NCBI GenBank assembly: GCA_033961575.1
Contig: CM066735.1
Span: 29,655,501-29,719,500 of the forward strand
DNA from: Aselliscus stoliczkanus
Taxonomy: Eukaryota > Chordata > Mammalia > Chiroptera > Hipposideridae
DNA: 64,000 bases
Direction of reading: 5' to 3'
Numbering within the stretch: position 1 is the stretch's first letter; every line of letters starts with the position of its first letter. The position numbers and the translations under genes are program-made. The notes below the pieces were generated by a model. That model was not told the DNA's origin and ran no database searches. It worked only from the letters and a program-made list of their open reading frames with translations. Of the stretch, positions 37,595 to 49,500 are shown piece by piece.

Positions 37595-38180
37595 TGCGTC
37601 CCGCATGACTGGGCTAGGTGGCTGTGGAGAAGGGACAGTGAAAGGTTAAGGAAAAAAGAGAGAGAGACACAAAATAGAGAAAACAGTTCAGAGCCGGGGA
37701 CCCCAGCCTTATGGACTGGAGCCCCGAATCGGGCCTGACCTATCCTTTTATTATTATCTTACACATAAGCAAGGGTCAGTGTAGGGTCAATGTAGCTTCC
37801 ATGGTCTGTGAGTCTCACACCCAAAAACAGTTCAAAGCCAAATCACCCACACCTGCAAGCTGCCATTACTGGAAGTTATTGTCATGCACCTCTTAAGAGA
37901 CAGAAATCCTTCTGCCAAGGCTTACTGATAAGAATGCAAGGAGGACAGACATTATCATATCAATAGGTCATTTCACAGGCAGGCTGCCAGACCCTGAAGC
38001 AAGGGGTTCATGCCCTATTTCTGTCAACTCCTGATTTCTCCTGTTGGTAGCACTGGTATCCACTGACATCCACAGGCACCCATGGGCACCCACACGACCG
38101 TGTCTGGCTTGGGTTGTTTCTCTGTCTTGAGAAAACTTATCCGTCTCTGACTGACAGGCCATCCTTTGGTGCCAAACAGG
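37595..38180 (-). mobile_element. Antisense endogenous retrovirus LTR
   Basis: Read on the minus strand it begins TGTTTGGCACC, contains an AATAAAAGG polyadenylation region followed by GATTCGGGGCTCC. It continues with a CT-rich R-U5 and ends GGGACGCA. The layout and the GATTCGGGGCTC element parallel the LTR at 22,949-24,090, suggesting related class II families. I could not find a clean target duplication, so the limits are approximate. Confidence 0.55.
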
Positions 38181-38507
38181 GATATATACAGTAAGTATAA
38201 TATTGAAGTTATGATCTGTCTTTATGGAGAGGTGCATGGAGGCAGACAGGCAGGGTATAATGTGACAACAGGTGGGAATAGCACTCCAAAAGAAACAGAA
38301 GTTTCAGCTACAAGTGGAATTTCAAAGGAGAAAGCATCACATGCAAAGTAATAAGGTAGGACAGAGCTTGTTACAGTGTAAGATCTGTTAGAAGACCAGA
38401 GTGGCTGGAGTGAGCAAATGGGAGAGACAGTGGCGAGAGATGACCCTGGAGGGGTAGGGAGGGGCTAGGTCATGTACACTCTCCAAGTCCACCTTAAGCC
38501 TTTTACT

Positions 38508-39010
38508 GTGTTTTTTGTTTTTTTTAAATGGGGAAGCGGGTTTTTTGTTTCTTTGTTTGTTTGTTTGTTTGCTTTTAATTGGGGAATTGGGGGAGGGGAA
38601 CAGCGTTGGGGAACCGGGGGAAGGGGAACAGACAAGTTGTTCTCTTTTTGTTCTTCAGTCTAGTTGCGGAGGATGTTGCTTCACTGGCCCATGTTGGTAT
38701 CATCATTGCGCTCTTCCCGGATGAGGCAGCTTGGTCACAGGCCTCTGGATGGTCTCTCACTGCGGCTATTGGCAGCTCATGCTGGCTGCCAGCCACTCAC
38801 GCTGGCTGCCGGCCACTCACTGTAGCCTATGGTAGCCCACTGCAGCAGGGGCTAAAGCCTACACCGTAGCCGGGCTCGCACAGCCCAGCTCCAGGTGGAG
38901 CTGTTGTTAGCTGTAGAGGGCAGTGTCACTGGCCCTCATATGTGGGATCCAAACCGGGGCCGCTGGCATCCCAAAACCAGCTCTTAACGAATGCGCCACT
39001 TGGCCGGCCC
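38508..39010 (-). mobile_element. Long-form GGCCGGCC SINE
   Basis: On the minus strand it opens GGGCCGGCCAAGTGGCGCAT, shares the tRNA-like head and GCCAGTGACACTGCCCTC with the short form. It continues about 330 bp (GGAGCTGGGCTGTGCGAGCC) to a CCCCAATTCCCCAATTAAAA end. The 11-bp target duplication AGCCTTTTACT is at 38,497-38,507 and 39,011-39,021. Confidence 0.9.
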
Positions 39011-39572
39011 AGCCTTTTACTCTTGACCTTAAGATTTTACTCTGGATTCCTAAGGAAGTTACCGAAAGACTTCAACTGGGGAGGAATATAATCAAATCTG
39101 CATTTTTAAGTTTATTTTGGTTACGGTGTGATTACAGTGGATATGGGAAGGCTGGTTTAGAGGCTATGAGAGAAAGATATGATATGATTTCAATGTGCAT
39201 GCTGTTGGCAGCCCCTAGAGAGAATTAGACACTGTCAATGTCATTTCGGGAAGGCTCCTATTAGAATATTCTGGCTTGATCAACTGGCTACACAATGGTC
39301 CCATTTTCTAAGGTGAGGAACACTGGGAGAAACAGGTTGGGGGAGAAAGCAGCACAGTTTAGATATGTTGAATTTGAGATGCCTGAAAAGCAACCTGGGG
39401 AGATGTTGAGTGGCCCTGGAGTTCCCAGTTCATAGAGAAAAGTATATCTTCTCAGTACCATGCAGTCTTTCTCAAAACATCTCTTCCTTTGTTGTCTTTC
39501 TCACTGTAAACCTCTGGTTGTTCTCTTATCTCTCAGACTATTATATTTTAGACTTCTCTACTTACTGGCTTT

Positions 39573-40003
39573 AGTGGGTTGAATAGTGCCCCTCCCATCC
39601 TCCAAAATTCATGTCTACACAGAAGCTGTGAATCTCACCTTATTTGTACATAAGGGTTTTGTAGATGTAATCAACCTGTGGTCATGCTGAATTAAGGTGG
39701 ATTCTAAATCCAATGACCAGTGACCATGTAAAGAGACACAGAGACACACAGAGAAATCATGGCCATGTGAAAACAGAGACAGAAATTGGAGGGCTACAGC
39801 TACAAGCCAAGGATTGTAAGCAACCATCCAAAGCTGGGAAGAGCAAGGAAGGAGTCTCTCCTAGAGCCTTTAAAGAGAGATGTCAATTGACACCTTTGTT
39901 TTAGACTTATAGCCTCCCAAAGTGTGAGAGAATAAATTTATGTTATTGTAAGCCACTCAGATTCTGGTAAGGTGTTATGGCAGTCCTAGGAAATTAATAC
40001 ACT
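39573..40003 (+). mobile_element. MLT1-type MaLR LTR
   Basis: TTTAGTGGGTTGAATAGTGCC start, GTGTGAGAGAATAAATTTAT near 39,922 and CAGTCCTAGGAAATTAATAC end. Confidence 0.8.
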
Positions 40004-40615
40004 GACTCATCCTTGGCTTTTCCTTCTCCCATCGATCTATCACAAATATTTATTCTACTCATTGAGTGTTCTTCAATCCATATGCTTCCTCCATCCCCAC
40101 TGCCACTGTCTCAGATAAACCTCGATCATCTCTCATCTTGTTACTATAAAAAAACTCCTGATTGGCTCCACATGCTTATTTTTGCCCTTCTCCAAACTGA
40201 TTCCTACTCAGTAGCCAGAGGGACCTTTAAAACACGAACATGAATATGCCATGCTCTTGAATAACACAACTATTTCAAATAGGATGAACTCCAACATCTT
40301 CAACATATATAATAAATCCTTCTGGGATACAGCCCACCTATCATCCCGAAGTGGACCATTAGTGCCCTCCCTCTGTATTCCTCGTTCAATACCAAACTGG
40401 ACTTCTTTAGGCTCCTCAACCTCACCATGCTTTCTCACTTCTTCTTACTCATCCTCTATTGTTCAACACACTTTTGATTAAGCACTCAATATGCAAATCC
40501 ACAAGAGCATGGGTTGCATATGCCAAGTTCTCTAGTATATCCCCAGTACAGAACATGTATCTAGAAAATATAAAGTGCTCAGTAAATACTTTCTGAATTA
40601 ATGACAACAAAGGCA
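40000..40615 (+). mobile_element. LINE-2 fragment
   Basis: AGTAGCCAGAGGGACCTTTA, TGCCATGCTCTTGAATAACA and a GTGCTCAGTAAATACTTTCTG 3' end. Confidence 0.65.
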
Positions 40616-41399
40616 GTCAAATTCCCTCAGGTTATACTAGACCAAACCTAATCAGATATATTTTTCCAGAAATCCAAGTTTCATCTCAGAATACATTTCC
40701 ACAGAAATAATGTCTGAAAAATTCAACCACCATTTATATCCACTGTTTCTAGGAGAATAAAATTTGAAGTTTCATTCAAATAGCTAAGAAAACAAACTTC
40801 AGTCCACCATCTGTTTGAGAATCAGGAATTCTCTGTACTCAAAGCGCGCTGATTAATCATGACCACCTTACCTTATCATCCAAGCCAAATTGTCAAGGTA
40901 AACAAGTACACATGCGTGCATTGTAAACTCCAGGTAAAACCATAGATCTTAACCCTTTCTGAGAGAGGGTCCCACAACCCTAGAGAGTTTGAAAACAGGG
41001 ATCAAGGACAAAAGTAATGAAGTCAATATTTCTCAGCCTGACCGGGATCACCCACTTCATTTCCCCTTCTTTCCATTCAGTCCAATACTCTGCACACACA
41101 CTGATGTCAGCTGGTAGGTTGGAAAAGAAGTTTATTTCTGCAACTAAATATGCCACGTTTCTTCTCTTCTCCTTTACTGTGCCATTCTCTCACTTGCCCA
41201 AACCAGAGAGAAAAACTGAATTCTTGCTCTATTTTCTCACCCAATCCATTCAATACATTTTGATTACAATATCTACCAGTCTTAGCCCTGATGTCCTGAA
41301 GTATATAAAAATAATAGGAGCACTGTCATTCCTTCTAAATTCACAAAGCACCATCAAAATCTAACCTCTTCTTGTGAGTCCTAACTCAATAAATAGTAC

Positions 41400-42075
41400 C
41401 ACTATCCATCAGCTCTGCCAACCAGAATCCTAGAAATCATTTTTGTCAGTTCCTCCTCCCTTGAATCCATTTCCAATCCATCAGTACTATCAATTTTACT
41501 TCCTAATCTGTCCATTTTTCTTAATTTCCACCATCTTAACCAATTCTCAGCCAAAATAAAATCAACTCTTACCTGGATTACTACAGTACTCTCCTTATTG
41601 ATCTCCCTTCACTTACTTTTACTTCCTCTAATCCATCCTGCATGTTGAAGGCAAAATGCACTTATCATGTTGTCCCCTCCAAACCTTTTACCCCACCTCT
41701 GTCCTCCAACTTGAACTCTTCAATATTTTCACTTACTCTTGGGATAAGAGCTAAACTTTTGACTATAGCCCAAGGACCAGTATGACTTAACCTCAGGCTA
41801 TCCTTTTGGTTTCAACTCTTACCACTCAACTCTTCAATTTCTAGCTTTCTTTCACCCCCTGCATATACCATGTTTCACTCACCCAGGAAACCTTTGCACA
41901 TTCTGTTTCTGCTGCTAAGAGTGCTCTGATCCCTCATCCACTCTATCTTTGCCTGCTTCTATTCAACTTTTAGATCTTAGTGGAAACATCACTTCTTCAG
42001 AGATCTCTCTCCCTTCATCCCCATGACTATATCACTGTGCCATTACATATTTCCACAGCACTGTGTGCTTTTCTT
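41400..42075 (+). mobile_element. LINE-2 fragment
   Basis: TTACCTGGATTACTACAGTA, CTATAGCCCAAGGACCAGTA and CACTTCTTCAGAGATCTCTC correspond to the L2 ORF2 3' region. It ends just before the mariner. Confidence 0.68.
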
Positions 42076-42293
42076 CTCAGCCCTTACCAGTTTCTTCTAA
42101 AGTACGGAATATAAGAAATCCCCCAAAACATATTTTTCAAATCAATCCTTGCCCTGGAGACTTGCCAAAAAAATAATACCTTGCTGCTTACTTTGAATCT
42201 TGTGTCAGCTGCTAACTGCATACTTCTTGTTCTTGTTGCCAAGAAAAAAAAAGTCAACAGTCCAAAAATTCCTATTTCTTGTCTAAATGTATA

Positions 42294-42860
42294 CAGTGTG
42301 ATCAAAAAAATATGGTGAATTTTTTCTGGTAGCTGCTGCTGAGTGCTCTCCAAGAGAAAGGCAGGGATCTTCAATACAGGAAGCAGCTCTTCAAATCTTC
42401 GTAACACTGTGTGACAAGTTTCAACTAGTTCAGTGCAGTCAGTTGGGTGTGAGCTACAGCTGAGAGAAGGTATGTTTTAAAGTATGCTGTAAGTCGCCTT
42501 CCATCATGACAGTGCTCCATGTCACACATCCCTTCTGGTATGGCAGTTAATGTCAAATAAAAACGTTATGATGTGTCATCATTCACCTTATTCACTGGAT
42601 CTGGTACCATGCGACTCCTGGCTCAAAATGACCACGAAAGGTAAACATTTTGAACCAATTTAGGACATCGAGGTAGCCACGATAGTGCAACTAAAGACAC
42701 TCATGAAAGAGGACTTCCAGAACTGCTTCAGAAAGTAACAAGAATGATAGGATAAATGTGTTTGAAGCAAGGGGAAGTATTTTGAGGGGGTTAATGGCAA
42801 TGTGTCTTTTACTGTAATATTTTTTTATTAAAATATTCACCGCATCTTTTGATCACACCT
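42294..42860 (+). mobile_element. Internally deleted mariner transposon with transposase C-terminal remnant
   Basis: Inverted ends of about 28 bp (GTGTGATCAAAA... and the complement ...TTTTGATCACAC) are flanked by TA. Inside, from about 42,503 the frame reads HHDSAPCHT, matching the HDNAPAHT catalytic region of mariner transposases. It goes on to HSPYSLDLVPCD, LKTLMKEDFQNCFRK and YFEG near 42,780, broken by several stops. The catalytic N-terminal two thirds are missing. Length is 567 bp against about 1.3 kb for an intact mariner. Confidence 0.88.
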
Positions 42861-43369
42861 TATATGTCCATACTGCAGGTCTAAAAACTGGGTAGGTGAG
42901 ATAATATTATATACCTCTCGTTCCAATAGACTCAAAGTCCAGATTCTTACCAATGAACTTGGTTGTCTAAAACTTAAATCTCTCTCAGATCATGGATAGA
43001 TTCTGTGATCAATGTGTTGAATGAGGAACAAGTATCTCCTTTAAATTATTCACTTTCATCTCTATACTCAAACACATTATACTCTTCACATTGTTCTATC
43101 ATTATTTGTTGATTTTTAATACCCACTGACTATACCCACACATATACTTGCTCATCGATAATAGGAACTGTGTGTTATTTGTCTTAGCAAACTCAATCTA
43201 CAGTTTGCATTTGGTAAGCATTTAATAATCCTTTTTAAAATAATGGATTTAGTTTCCTTAAGCTTTAAGAAATCCTTAAAATAAATCCTTCCTAAGTAGG
43301 ATTTCTCTGAATATTCTGAGTTGTCCCTTTTATCACTATTAATATTGCTGATAATAAGGATGAACATTA

Positions 43370-43610
43370 AACTGACATTTATTAGGCACTTAATACATAT
43401 CAGACACTGCAAGGCAAATTATATGCACTTGATACTCATAATAATCGTGTGAGATAGGTAATATTTTTATCTTATTTTATAGCCTAGGTAACTTAGATAT
43501 AAAGAGGTCAAGTAATTTGCCCAAGGACACACAGAATGTAAGTAGTAAGGCTAAGATTTAAACCAGGCAGTCTAATTCTAAACCATAGTCACTAACTATA
43601 TTATACTATC
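43370..43610 (+). mobile_element. MIR SINE
   Basis: TTATTAGGCACTTAATACAT, GAGGTCAAGTAATTTGCCCA and TTTAAACCAGGCAGTCTAAT. Confidence 0.85.
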
Positions 43611-43778
43611 TCCCATCCCTTTAAAAAAAGACCACAGCCATAGGTTTCCACTTTGGATATAACCAAGCATGCTCCTACTGGACCCAATCCTCTTGCAGAT
43701 AACAAATATAAGTTCTATACAAAATACAAAACAAGGCTTAAAATTAAAAAGAAAAACAAAATACAAAACAAGAGAAAA

Positions 43779-43837
43779 GGAGGGAGGGAGAGGAGGGGAG
43801 AGTGAGGAAGGAAAGAAAAGAAAAAAAAGAAAAGAAT
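43779..43837. repeat. Polypurine tract
   Basis: GGAGGGAGGGAGAGGAGGGG then GA/AAG-rich sequence, with almost no pyrimidines over nearly 60 bases. Confidence 0.85.
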
Positions 43838-44199
43838 AATTGAATTTTCTTGAAAGCAAACAAAAGGATGAAAAATCTGTAGGGAATCTGTATTTGGAAG
43901 AAGAGATTTCCATTTTTACAATGTCCAGTACAAGAACAGAATAAAAAACAACACTTCACTTGACAGCTAACTCCAATGGAAAACCTGCAGTCCCTCTGGT
44001 CTAAAGAATGAAAGGGTAGAGTTTGGAGCAACTACAGGCACTATCAAGTAAAGGACAAAAGCCCAGAAAGGATAGAGCCTGAAAGGGGGCACCCCAAATT
44101 CTGTGTATAAATTCTACTCGAGACTCAAAGCAGCCCAGCTAAAGATAAGAGAGCTGTCCAAAATATAGAAATTGCACTAGATTACAACCAAGGTAAATG

Positions 44200-44590
44200 C
44201 CTGCTAAAAACAAAACAAAAATACCCTCAACACTCTTTGAATATAACAGAATTCACAGCATAACATTCATAATGCCAATGCTGAGGTAAACTTAAAATTA
44301 CAACATAAAAAGAACTAGGAAAATATGACTTTGTCTCAGGAAAAAAAGGCAAAGGAAATTAACTCTGAGATGACCCAGATATTTGAATTAATACACAAGA
44401 ATTTGAGAGCAACTATTGTAAATACACTAAACCAATTACTAGTGTTTTCCTTAGCCTAGAGTATTCTAAGAAAACATGTTTACAATAAATGAAACGATAG
44501 TTAATCTCAATAGAAAAATAAATACTTTATAAAGGACCAAATGGAAATTACAGAACTGAACAATACATTTTCTGAAATTAAAAAGGAACC
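44200..44590 (+). mobile_element. LINE-1 internal fragment, probable
   Basis: AATAGAAAAATAAATACT, ACCAAATGGAAATTACAGAA and CTGAACAATACATTTTCTGA resemble old L1 sequence upstream of ORF1. Confidence 0.45.
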
Positions 44591-44844
44591 CTTGCTGGGA
44601 GAACGTTCTTCCCCACAATAATTCTTTCTCTTTTTATAGCCTCTTTAGTTTCCTTTCTCTAATAACTAACCTTAGCTACTCAACTACTCAATTCCTCCTT
44701 CCTTGAGTGTTCAGTGTCTAACTCTAGTATTTATGATAGGTACAATCTCTATGATTTGATTTCTACATTAATCTTATTACACTACCCTGACCCATATTTT
44801 CATCTAATTTGACCTAACTCTGCTTCCTTTTTGTAGTGGTTTTA

Positions 44845-45595
44845 AAATATGTCCAAATTCCATGACATTTCTTCCTTCAAAAAGTATATAGCCTGATTCC
44901 CTTCACCTTGAAAATTGATTGGATTTAAATGTTCATTTCTAATGAATAGAATATAGCCGAAATGGCAGTGTCGTTTTCAAGACTAGATCACAAAAGCTAT
45001 CAAGGCCTCTTCCTTTCTCCATTGGGTCACTCAATTTGAGGGAAACCAGCTGCCCATGTCATGAGGACATTCAGGTAACTTTATGGAAATAAACATGTGG
45101 AAAGCAGCTCCTAAATCCTCAACCCATGAAAATTATGAGATTAATGTTTGATGTTTTAACTTCTGTTATGAACTTAATTGCATCCCCAAAAATTCATATT
45201 TTGAAATCCTAAACTCAAGGTGACTGTAGTTGGAGACAGACTCTTAAGGAGGTGATTAAGGTAAAATGAGGCTGTTAGGATAGGGCCCTAATCCAATACG
45301 ACTGGTATTATTATAAGAAAGGAAAGAGATATGAGTGATACACCCAGAGAAAAGGTCATGTGAGGACTTACTGAAAAGGGGACCATCTGCAAGCCAAGGA
45401 AAGAGACCTCAGGAGAACCCAACCCTGTTAACATCTTGCTTGATCTTGGACTTCCAGCTTCCAGAACTGTGAGTAAATAAATGCCTGTTGTTTAACTTAC
45501 TCAGTCTGTGGTATTTTATTATGGCAGCCCTAGAAGACTAATACAGCTGCTAAGTTTTGGGATAACTTATCACACAACAATAGATAATAGTATAC
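44845..45595 (+). mobile_element. Old LTR-like repeat split by the MLT1 insertion
   Basis: The left part is 44,845-45,171 (ATGTCCAAATTCCATGACAT..., CCAGCTGCCCATGTCATGAG). The right part is 45,546-45,595 (CTGCTAAGTTTTGGGATAAC...CAATAGATAATAG). Together they have the shape of one ancient mammalian LTR-like consensus; I cannot name the family with certainty. Confidence 0.55.
45172..45545 (+). mobile_element. MLT1-type MaLR LTR nested in an older LTR-like repeat
   Basis: It begins TGTTATGAACTTAATTGC, contains GGGCCCTAATCCAATACGAC, and ends GCCCTAGAAGACTAATACA. The host repeat resumes at CTGCTAAGTTTTGGGATAAC. Confidence 0.83.
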
Positions 45596-46065
45596 TTTCC
45601 CACCCTGCCCCATGATAAACATACCCATTTTCCATCTCCATTCTGTCTCAATGGTCAGCATAATTTTTTTGAACAAATTTGGTGTTCTGAAACTTGACTG
45701 CCTCACAGATTATGGCAAAGGCTCTATATGATAAGTCTCAAGTGAGGAACAAGTCTTCCCATGAGTGACCTCTAAGTGTTGAATAAAAGTAGTAAAGGAT
45801 TACAATTAGCCTGTGTGTGACCTTGTTTGATTTACGACTATGAGCATGAGCAAGATCATCAGAGGAAGATGAGAGGAAAAGAAGCTTATGTTTCTAACCC
45901 AACTGGGACCTCTGTCCATGAGAAATAACCACTACCTTCTCTCTGATTTCCTTAGTAGCCTGTATATACCTCTGCTACACAGACACTGAATTACATGAAA
46001 TTATTAATCACTTACTGGACAAACACTTGCTCTTCCAGAGCAGTGACTTCTCTCAATTATCTTTT

Positions 46066-46510
46066 TTATTTTAAATTTTATTGGGGAATCTGGGAAGTGG
46101 AACAGACAAGTTGCTGTCCTTTTTGTTCTTCAGTCTAGTTGTGGAGGACATTGCTTCACTGGCTCATGTTGGTATTGTGATCATTGCACTCTTCCTGAGT
46201 GAGGCAGATTGGTCACTGACCACCAGACAGCTGCTCACTGTGGCTCTTGGCAGCTCACACCATCTGCCAGCCACTCAACGCTGGCTGCCAGTCATTCACA
46301 GTAGCTCATGGCAGCCCACTGCAGCTTCACTGCAGCCTACGCCATCTCCAGCAACTCAAGGCAGCCCAGCTCCAGGTCGACCTGTTATTCACCATCTTAG
46401 CCATAGCAGGCACAGCATCATTGGCCCTCATGTGGGATCCGAACCAGGTCCCTGCCACTCAGAGCTGGCATCCCAAGACAACTCTAAAACAATGCATCAC
46501 TCGGCTGGCC
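46066..46510 (-). mobile_element. Long-form SINE
   Basis: Same structure as the copy at 38,508, more diverged. Target duplication CTCAATTATCTTTT at 46,052-46,065 and 46,511-46,524. Open frames inside it (for example 46,081-46,545) are SINE sequence, not genes. Confidence 0.9.
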
Positions 46511-47343
46511 CTCAATTATCTTTTAAAATTTATTACAGTTCCTAGCACAAAGTAAGCATTCAAAAAATGTGGCAAATGTTTAGAGAATCATTCAATCCAG
46601 GAGATCTGGTCCCTTTAGTTCTATAATCAGGCAGTCCAAGGCAAGTCTTTAGGAAGGCATTACTGAGCTGTGAAGCTTGCTCATTCATCTTCCTTCCTCA
46701 GGAGAACTCCTTCTGCTGTTGCTCCTAACAAATTCAAAGTCAGGTCTGTTTGCTTTCTCTGGAAATCAATTTTATCTTCAGTTTTCAGACTCTAATCATC
46801 AGGTAAGCTCTCTCCAACTTAGCCCTTGCCTGTCCTTTTCCTACCACATTGGACGTTTTCTGCCTTGCATTTTCTAAACACAACCAACCCTCAGGTCTCC
46901 TGCACTCCATTAGCCTGCCCCTGATGGGCCACTTCTCTGCTTCTCTACCTAATCTAAATCATCACCCACCTTATAATCAATTGGCATCTTCAACTTCCAC
47001 TCCAGGACAATCCAAATAGAAAATCCAACAGACTGTTTAAGGTTGAAAAGCTACATCTTATGACTTGATGGCTTTACACCTCTTTAGTTTTGGTTCCCTT
47101 AGTTTTGTTATCACTGATCGGACAAGGAAGAAAAATTAGTTTTGGAATAAAAAAAAAATTTCTGTAATAAATACTGTAAGAATAACAGACTTGTACATGA
47201 ATGTGGTTGCAAAGGCTAATCATTAGTGTTTTTCTTTGCCCAGAACTCCAAACTCCTTTCACCAAATAGGTTCTTTCTACCAAAGGGGAGAAGTTCAAAT
47301 TTGTATTAAGTATCTGAAAGAACCACACTGACTACAGTAACAA

Positions 47344-47411
47344 ATAAAAATAAAATAAAATAAAATAAAATAAAATAAAATAAAATAAAATAAAATAAAA
47401 TAAAATAAAAT
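47344..47411. repeat. (AAAAT)n pentanucleotide microsatellite
   Basis: About 13 AAAAT units, the longest pentamer array of the window. Confidence 0.95.
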
Positions 47412-47694
47412 AAGAAGGCCTGAAGCCTGTAATACATCAACATTTCTAGTTACATCTCACAATTAACCTTGGTCTATAATTTATTTAGGTGGGTCTAGGG
47501 CTTCTTGAGATAATTTCTAGAAACATTCAAAGGCAACCCTTATTGAAACAATCTCAAGAGCATCCTTATTTGTATATGTGATATATAACTAAAGGCCCAA
47601 TTTGCCTTAAAAGTTGCAGTTTGGTTTCTCTAGCTAATAACATTTGAAGACTGAAGTCTTAAATTTTGCTGAAAGCATTGTTACCATTCATAAT

Positions 47695-47895
47695 AAATGA
47701 CAGCTAATATTCACTAAGTGTTTTCATAATGTGCTAATGAGTTTAATATAGATTATCTCATTTAATCCTGCGAACAACAGCCCTGTGAGAAAATTGCTGC
47801 ACAGAAAGATTAAGTAATTTGTCCCAAAACACCCAGCTGGTATGTCAAGTGGGATTTAAACCACTTCAAGTCTCTAAACCCAAAACTCTACAGAC
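47695..47895 (+). mobile_element. MIR SINE
   Basis: ATTCACTAAGTGTTTTCATA, TTATCTCATTTAATCCTGCG, GATTAAGTAATTTGTCCC and GTGGGATTTAAACC. Confidence 0.82.
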
Positions 47896-48216
47896 TTGGG
47901 TTTTTAACAGCTTTGCTAATGATGGTCCCTGGTTCATTAGCTGCTGGCTTCAAGATTTCACTGGGTTATCTCATCCTTCTTTTGCCAGGACCTAGATAAG
48001 AACAGTTATCTAGATAAAAGCAGTCATCTAGGTCTTATCTGGACCAATCTATTTATATCTGGAAGGGAGCCCTTTGGCAGTGTGTCAATACTCAACCGGG
48101 AAGTATTCGATAAATGTTTACAAAATGAATACATCCAATTTTGAATTTGTTAAAAATAAATGACTCTTTTATACCCATTTAAGAATAATAAAGAGTTGTC
48201 TCAAAAATCATCTCTT

Positions 48217-48327
48217 GGGCCGGCTGAGTGGCGTGGTGGTTAAGCGCTGGCTTGGGAAGCCAGCGGCCCCGGCTGGGTCCCACATATGAGGGCCAGTGAC
48301 ACTACCCTCAAAAACAAACAAACAAAC
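48217..48327 (+). mobile_element. Short-form SINE upstream of AADAT
   Basis: A GGCCGGCTGAGTGGCGTGG head, CCAGTGACACTACCCTC end and (AAAC)n tail. Target duplications AAAAATCATCTCTT and AAAAATCATTTCTT flank it. Confidence 0.9.
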
Positions 48328-48899
48328 AAAAATCATTTCTTATTAAGTGCTCACAGGGAACCTTGTGCATTCCCTGTTGGTGATTCAGGAAAGAGAAATC
48401 GCAGAGAAAACAGTGTGTGGATGGGGGTGAAGTGGAAGGTGGAAGGCTGTAAAAAAAGGCGGGGATAGGGAGAGTGGGGGCTCATGGTGCTAGGCCCAAA
48501 GAGATGAATCTCTTTGGATATACACTTCCAACTTAAGTCCATAATTAATGGTCAGAACATTTAAGGGGAAGGGAGGCACTCAAATTTGAGGAGACCCTCA
48601 GAGTGATTCTTGCAAACTTTCTCTCAACACTCCACCCTCACTCTAAAAAGGCTCAGATCTTAGATAAAGTGACATTGGAAATCATCAGGGTCCCCTTGTT
48701 GACTTCCCAGAATGGTGCCTATGGTTGTGTTACGAAGGGAGAATCTTTTACACAACAGTGGTCAGAGGGATACAAAGCAACTGTCGGTGTCACCAGCAGC
48801 CAAACCACCAGCATACAGAAAGCTCCGCGCAGCGCCAGGCTGAAGGCAGTTTAGGGAGCCCGCTGCAATGGACCAAATCATCCACCAGATGGTGGTCTC

Positions 48900-49500
48900 G
48901 GATTAGGACGGCGGTGTAATTCCGGGCCCCACCACCACCGGTCCCTTGGCCGATCTCAGTACCAGGGCTGAGGCCTACTAGGGACGCTTCCTTGCGCTGA
49001 CTTCCAGCTACAAGGTGAAGAGTCCTACTCGCTTTGCATTGATTCAAGCACTGGCCCAGGTCTGCAGCTGCCTCGCCGCGCGCCCTCACCCCCAAACCCG
49101 GCTCTCCGAGGGGAATGACCCGGGGCGGGGAGCCAGTGGAGGCCCGCGGCTATAGGCTGCGGTGCGGGGCGGGAGGGGGGCGCGGTGAGGCCAACCCGGC
49201 CTCTGCCCCTGCGGCGTCCTGAACACGTGGGACGCCGTCTCCAGAGAAAGGAAGGGTGGACCCTCCCCTCGGCCGGTGGACTTTCAGTCTCGCCACCCGC
49301 CCCAGGCCGGTTCGGGACCCAGGGTCGCAGCGCCGCCTCCAGCCGGGCGATTTTAGGGGCGCTCTCCCAGCCCTGCGCTCTAGAACCCCAGCGCTGCCAG
49401 GGAACCACTCAGGGGGCGTTTCCAGAGCGCAGAGGCAATACTTGACGTGGCTAGTTGGTTATTTAGCCAACCAACTTGACCAGCGACTTCTTTAGCCTTC
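48900..49500 (+). promoter_or_regulatory. CpG-rich AADAT promoter and 5' leader
   Basis: This is the only CpG-dense stretch of the window, with the core at about 49,070-49,440. GC-box-like sites are at 49,121-49,130 (CGGGGCGGGG) and 49,164-49,173. A perfect E-box CACGTG is at 49,224-49,229, and TGACGTGG (CRE/UPR-element-like) is at 49,443-49,450. No TATA box is evident. Position directly 5' of the start codon makes it the AADAT promoter by inference; the transcription start cannot be fixed from sequence alone. Reading frames on either strand inside it are GC artefacts. Confidence 0.75.

Larger units (their letters stand above)
45596..48216. other. Intergenic stretch upstream of AADAT
   Basis: Besides the long SINE, (AAAAT)n and MIR listed separately, this is AT-rich sequence without a supported gene. 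Confidence 0.55.

Noticed and set aside
38168..38184. Possible tRNA-Lys primer-binding site of a plus-strand provirus
   Set aside because: No gag-like sequence follows, and the LTR signals upstream are in the opposite orientation; it is better explained as the start of an inverted LTR.
46081..46545. 154-codon plus-strand frame
   Set aside because: It lies entirely within an antisense long SINE; the same peptide pattern recurs in the other copies.
49025..49408. 127-codon minus-strand frame in the AADAT CpG island
   Set aside because: High GC content lowers stop frequency; it has Pro/Arg/Gly-rich translation, no domain, and overlaps the promoter.
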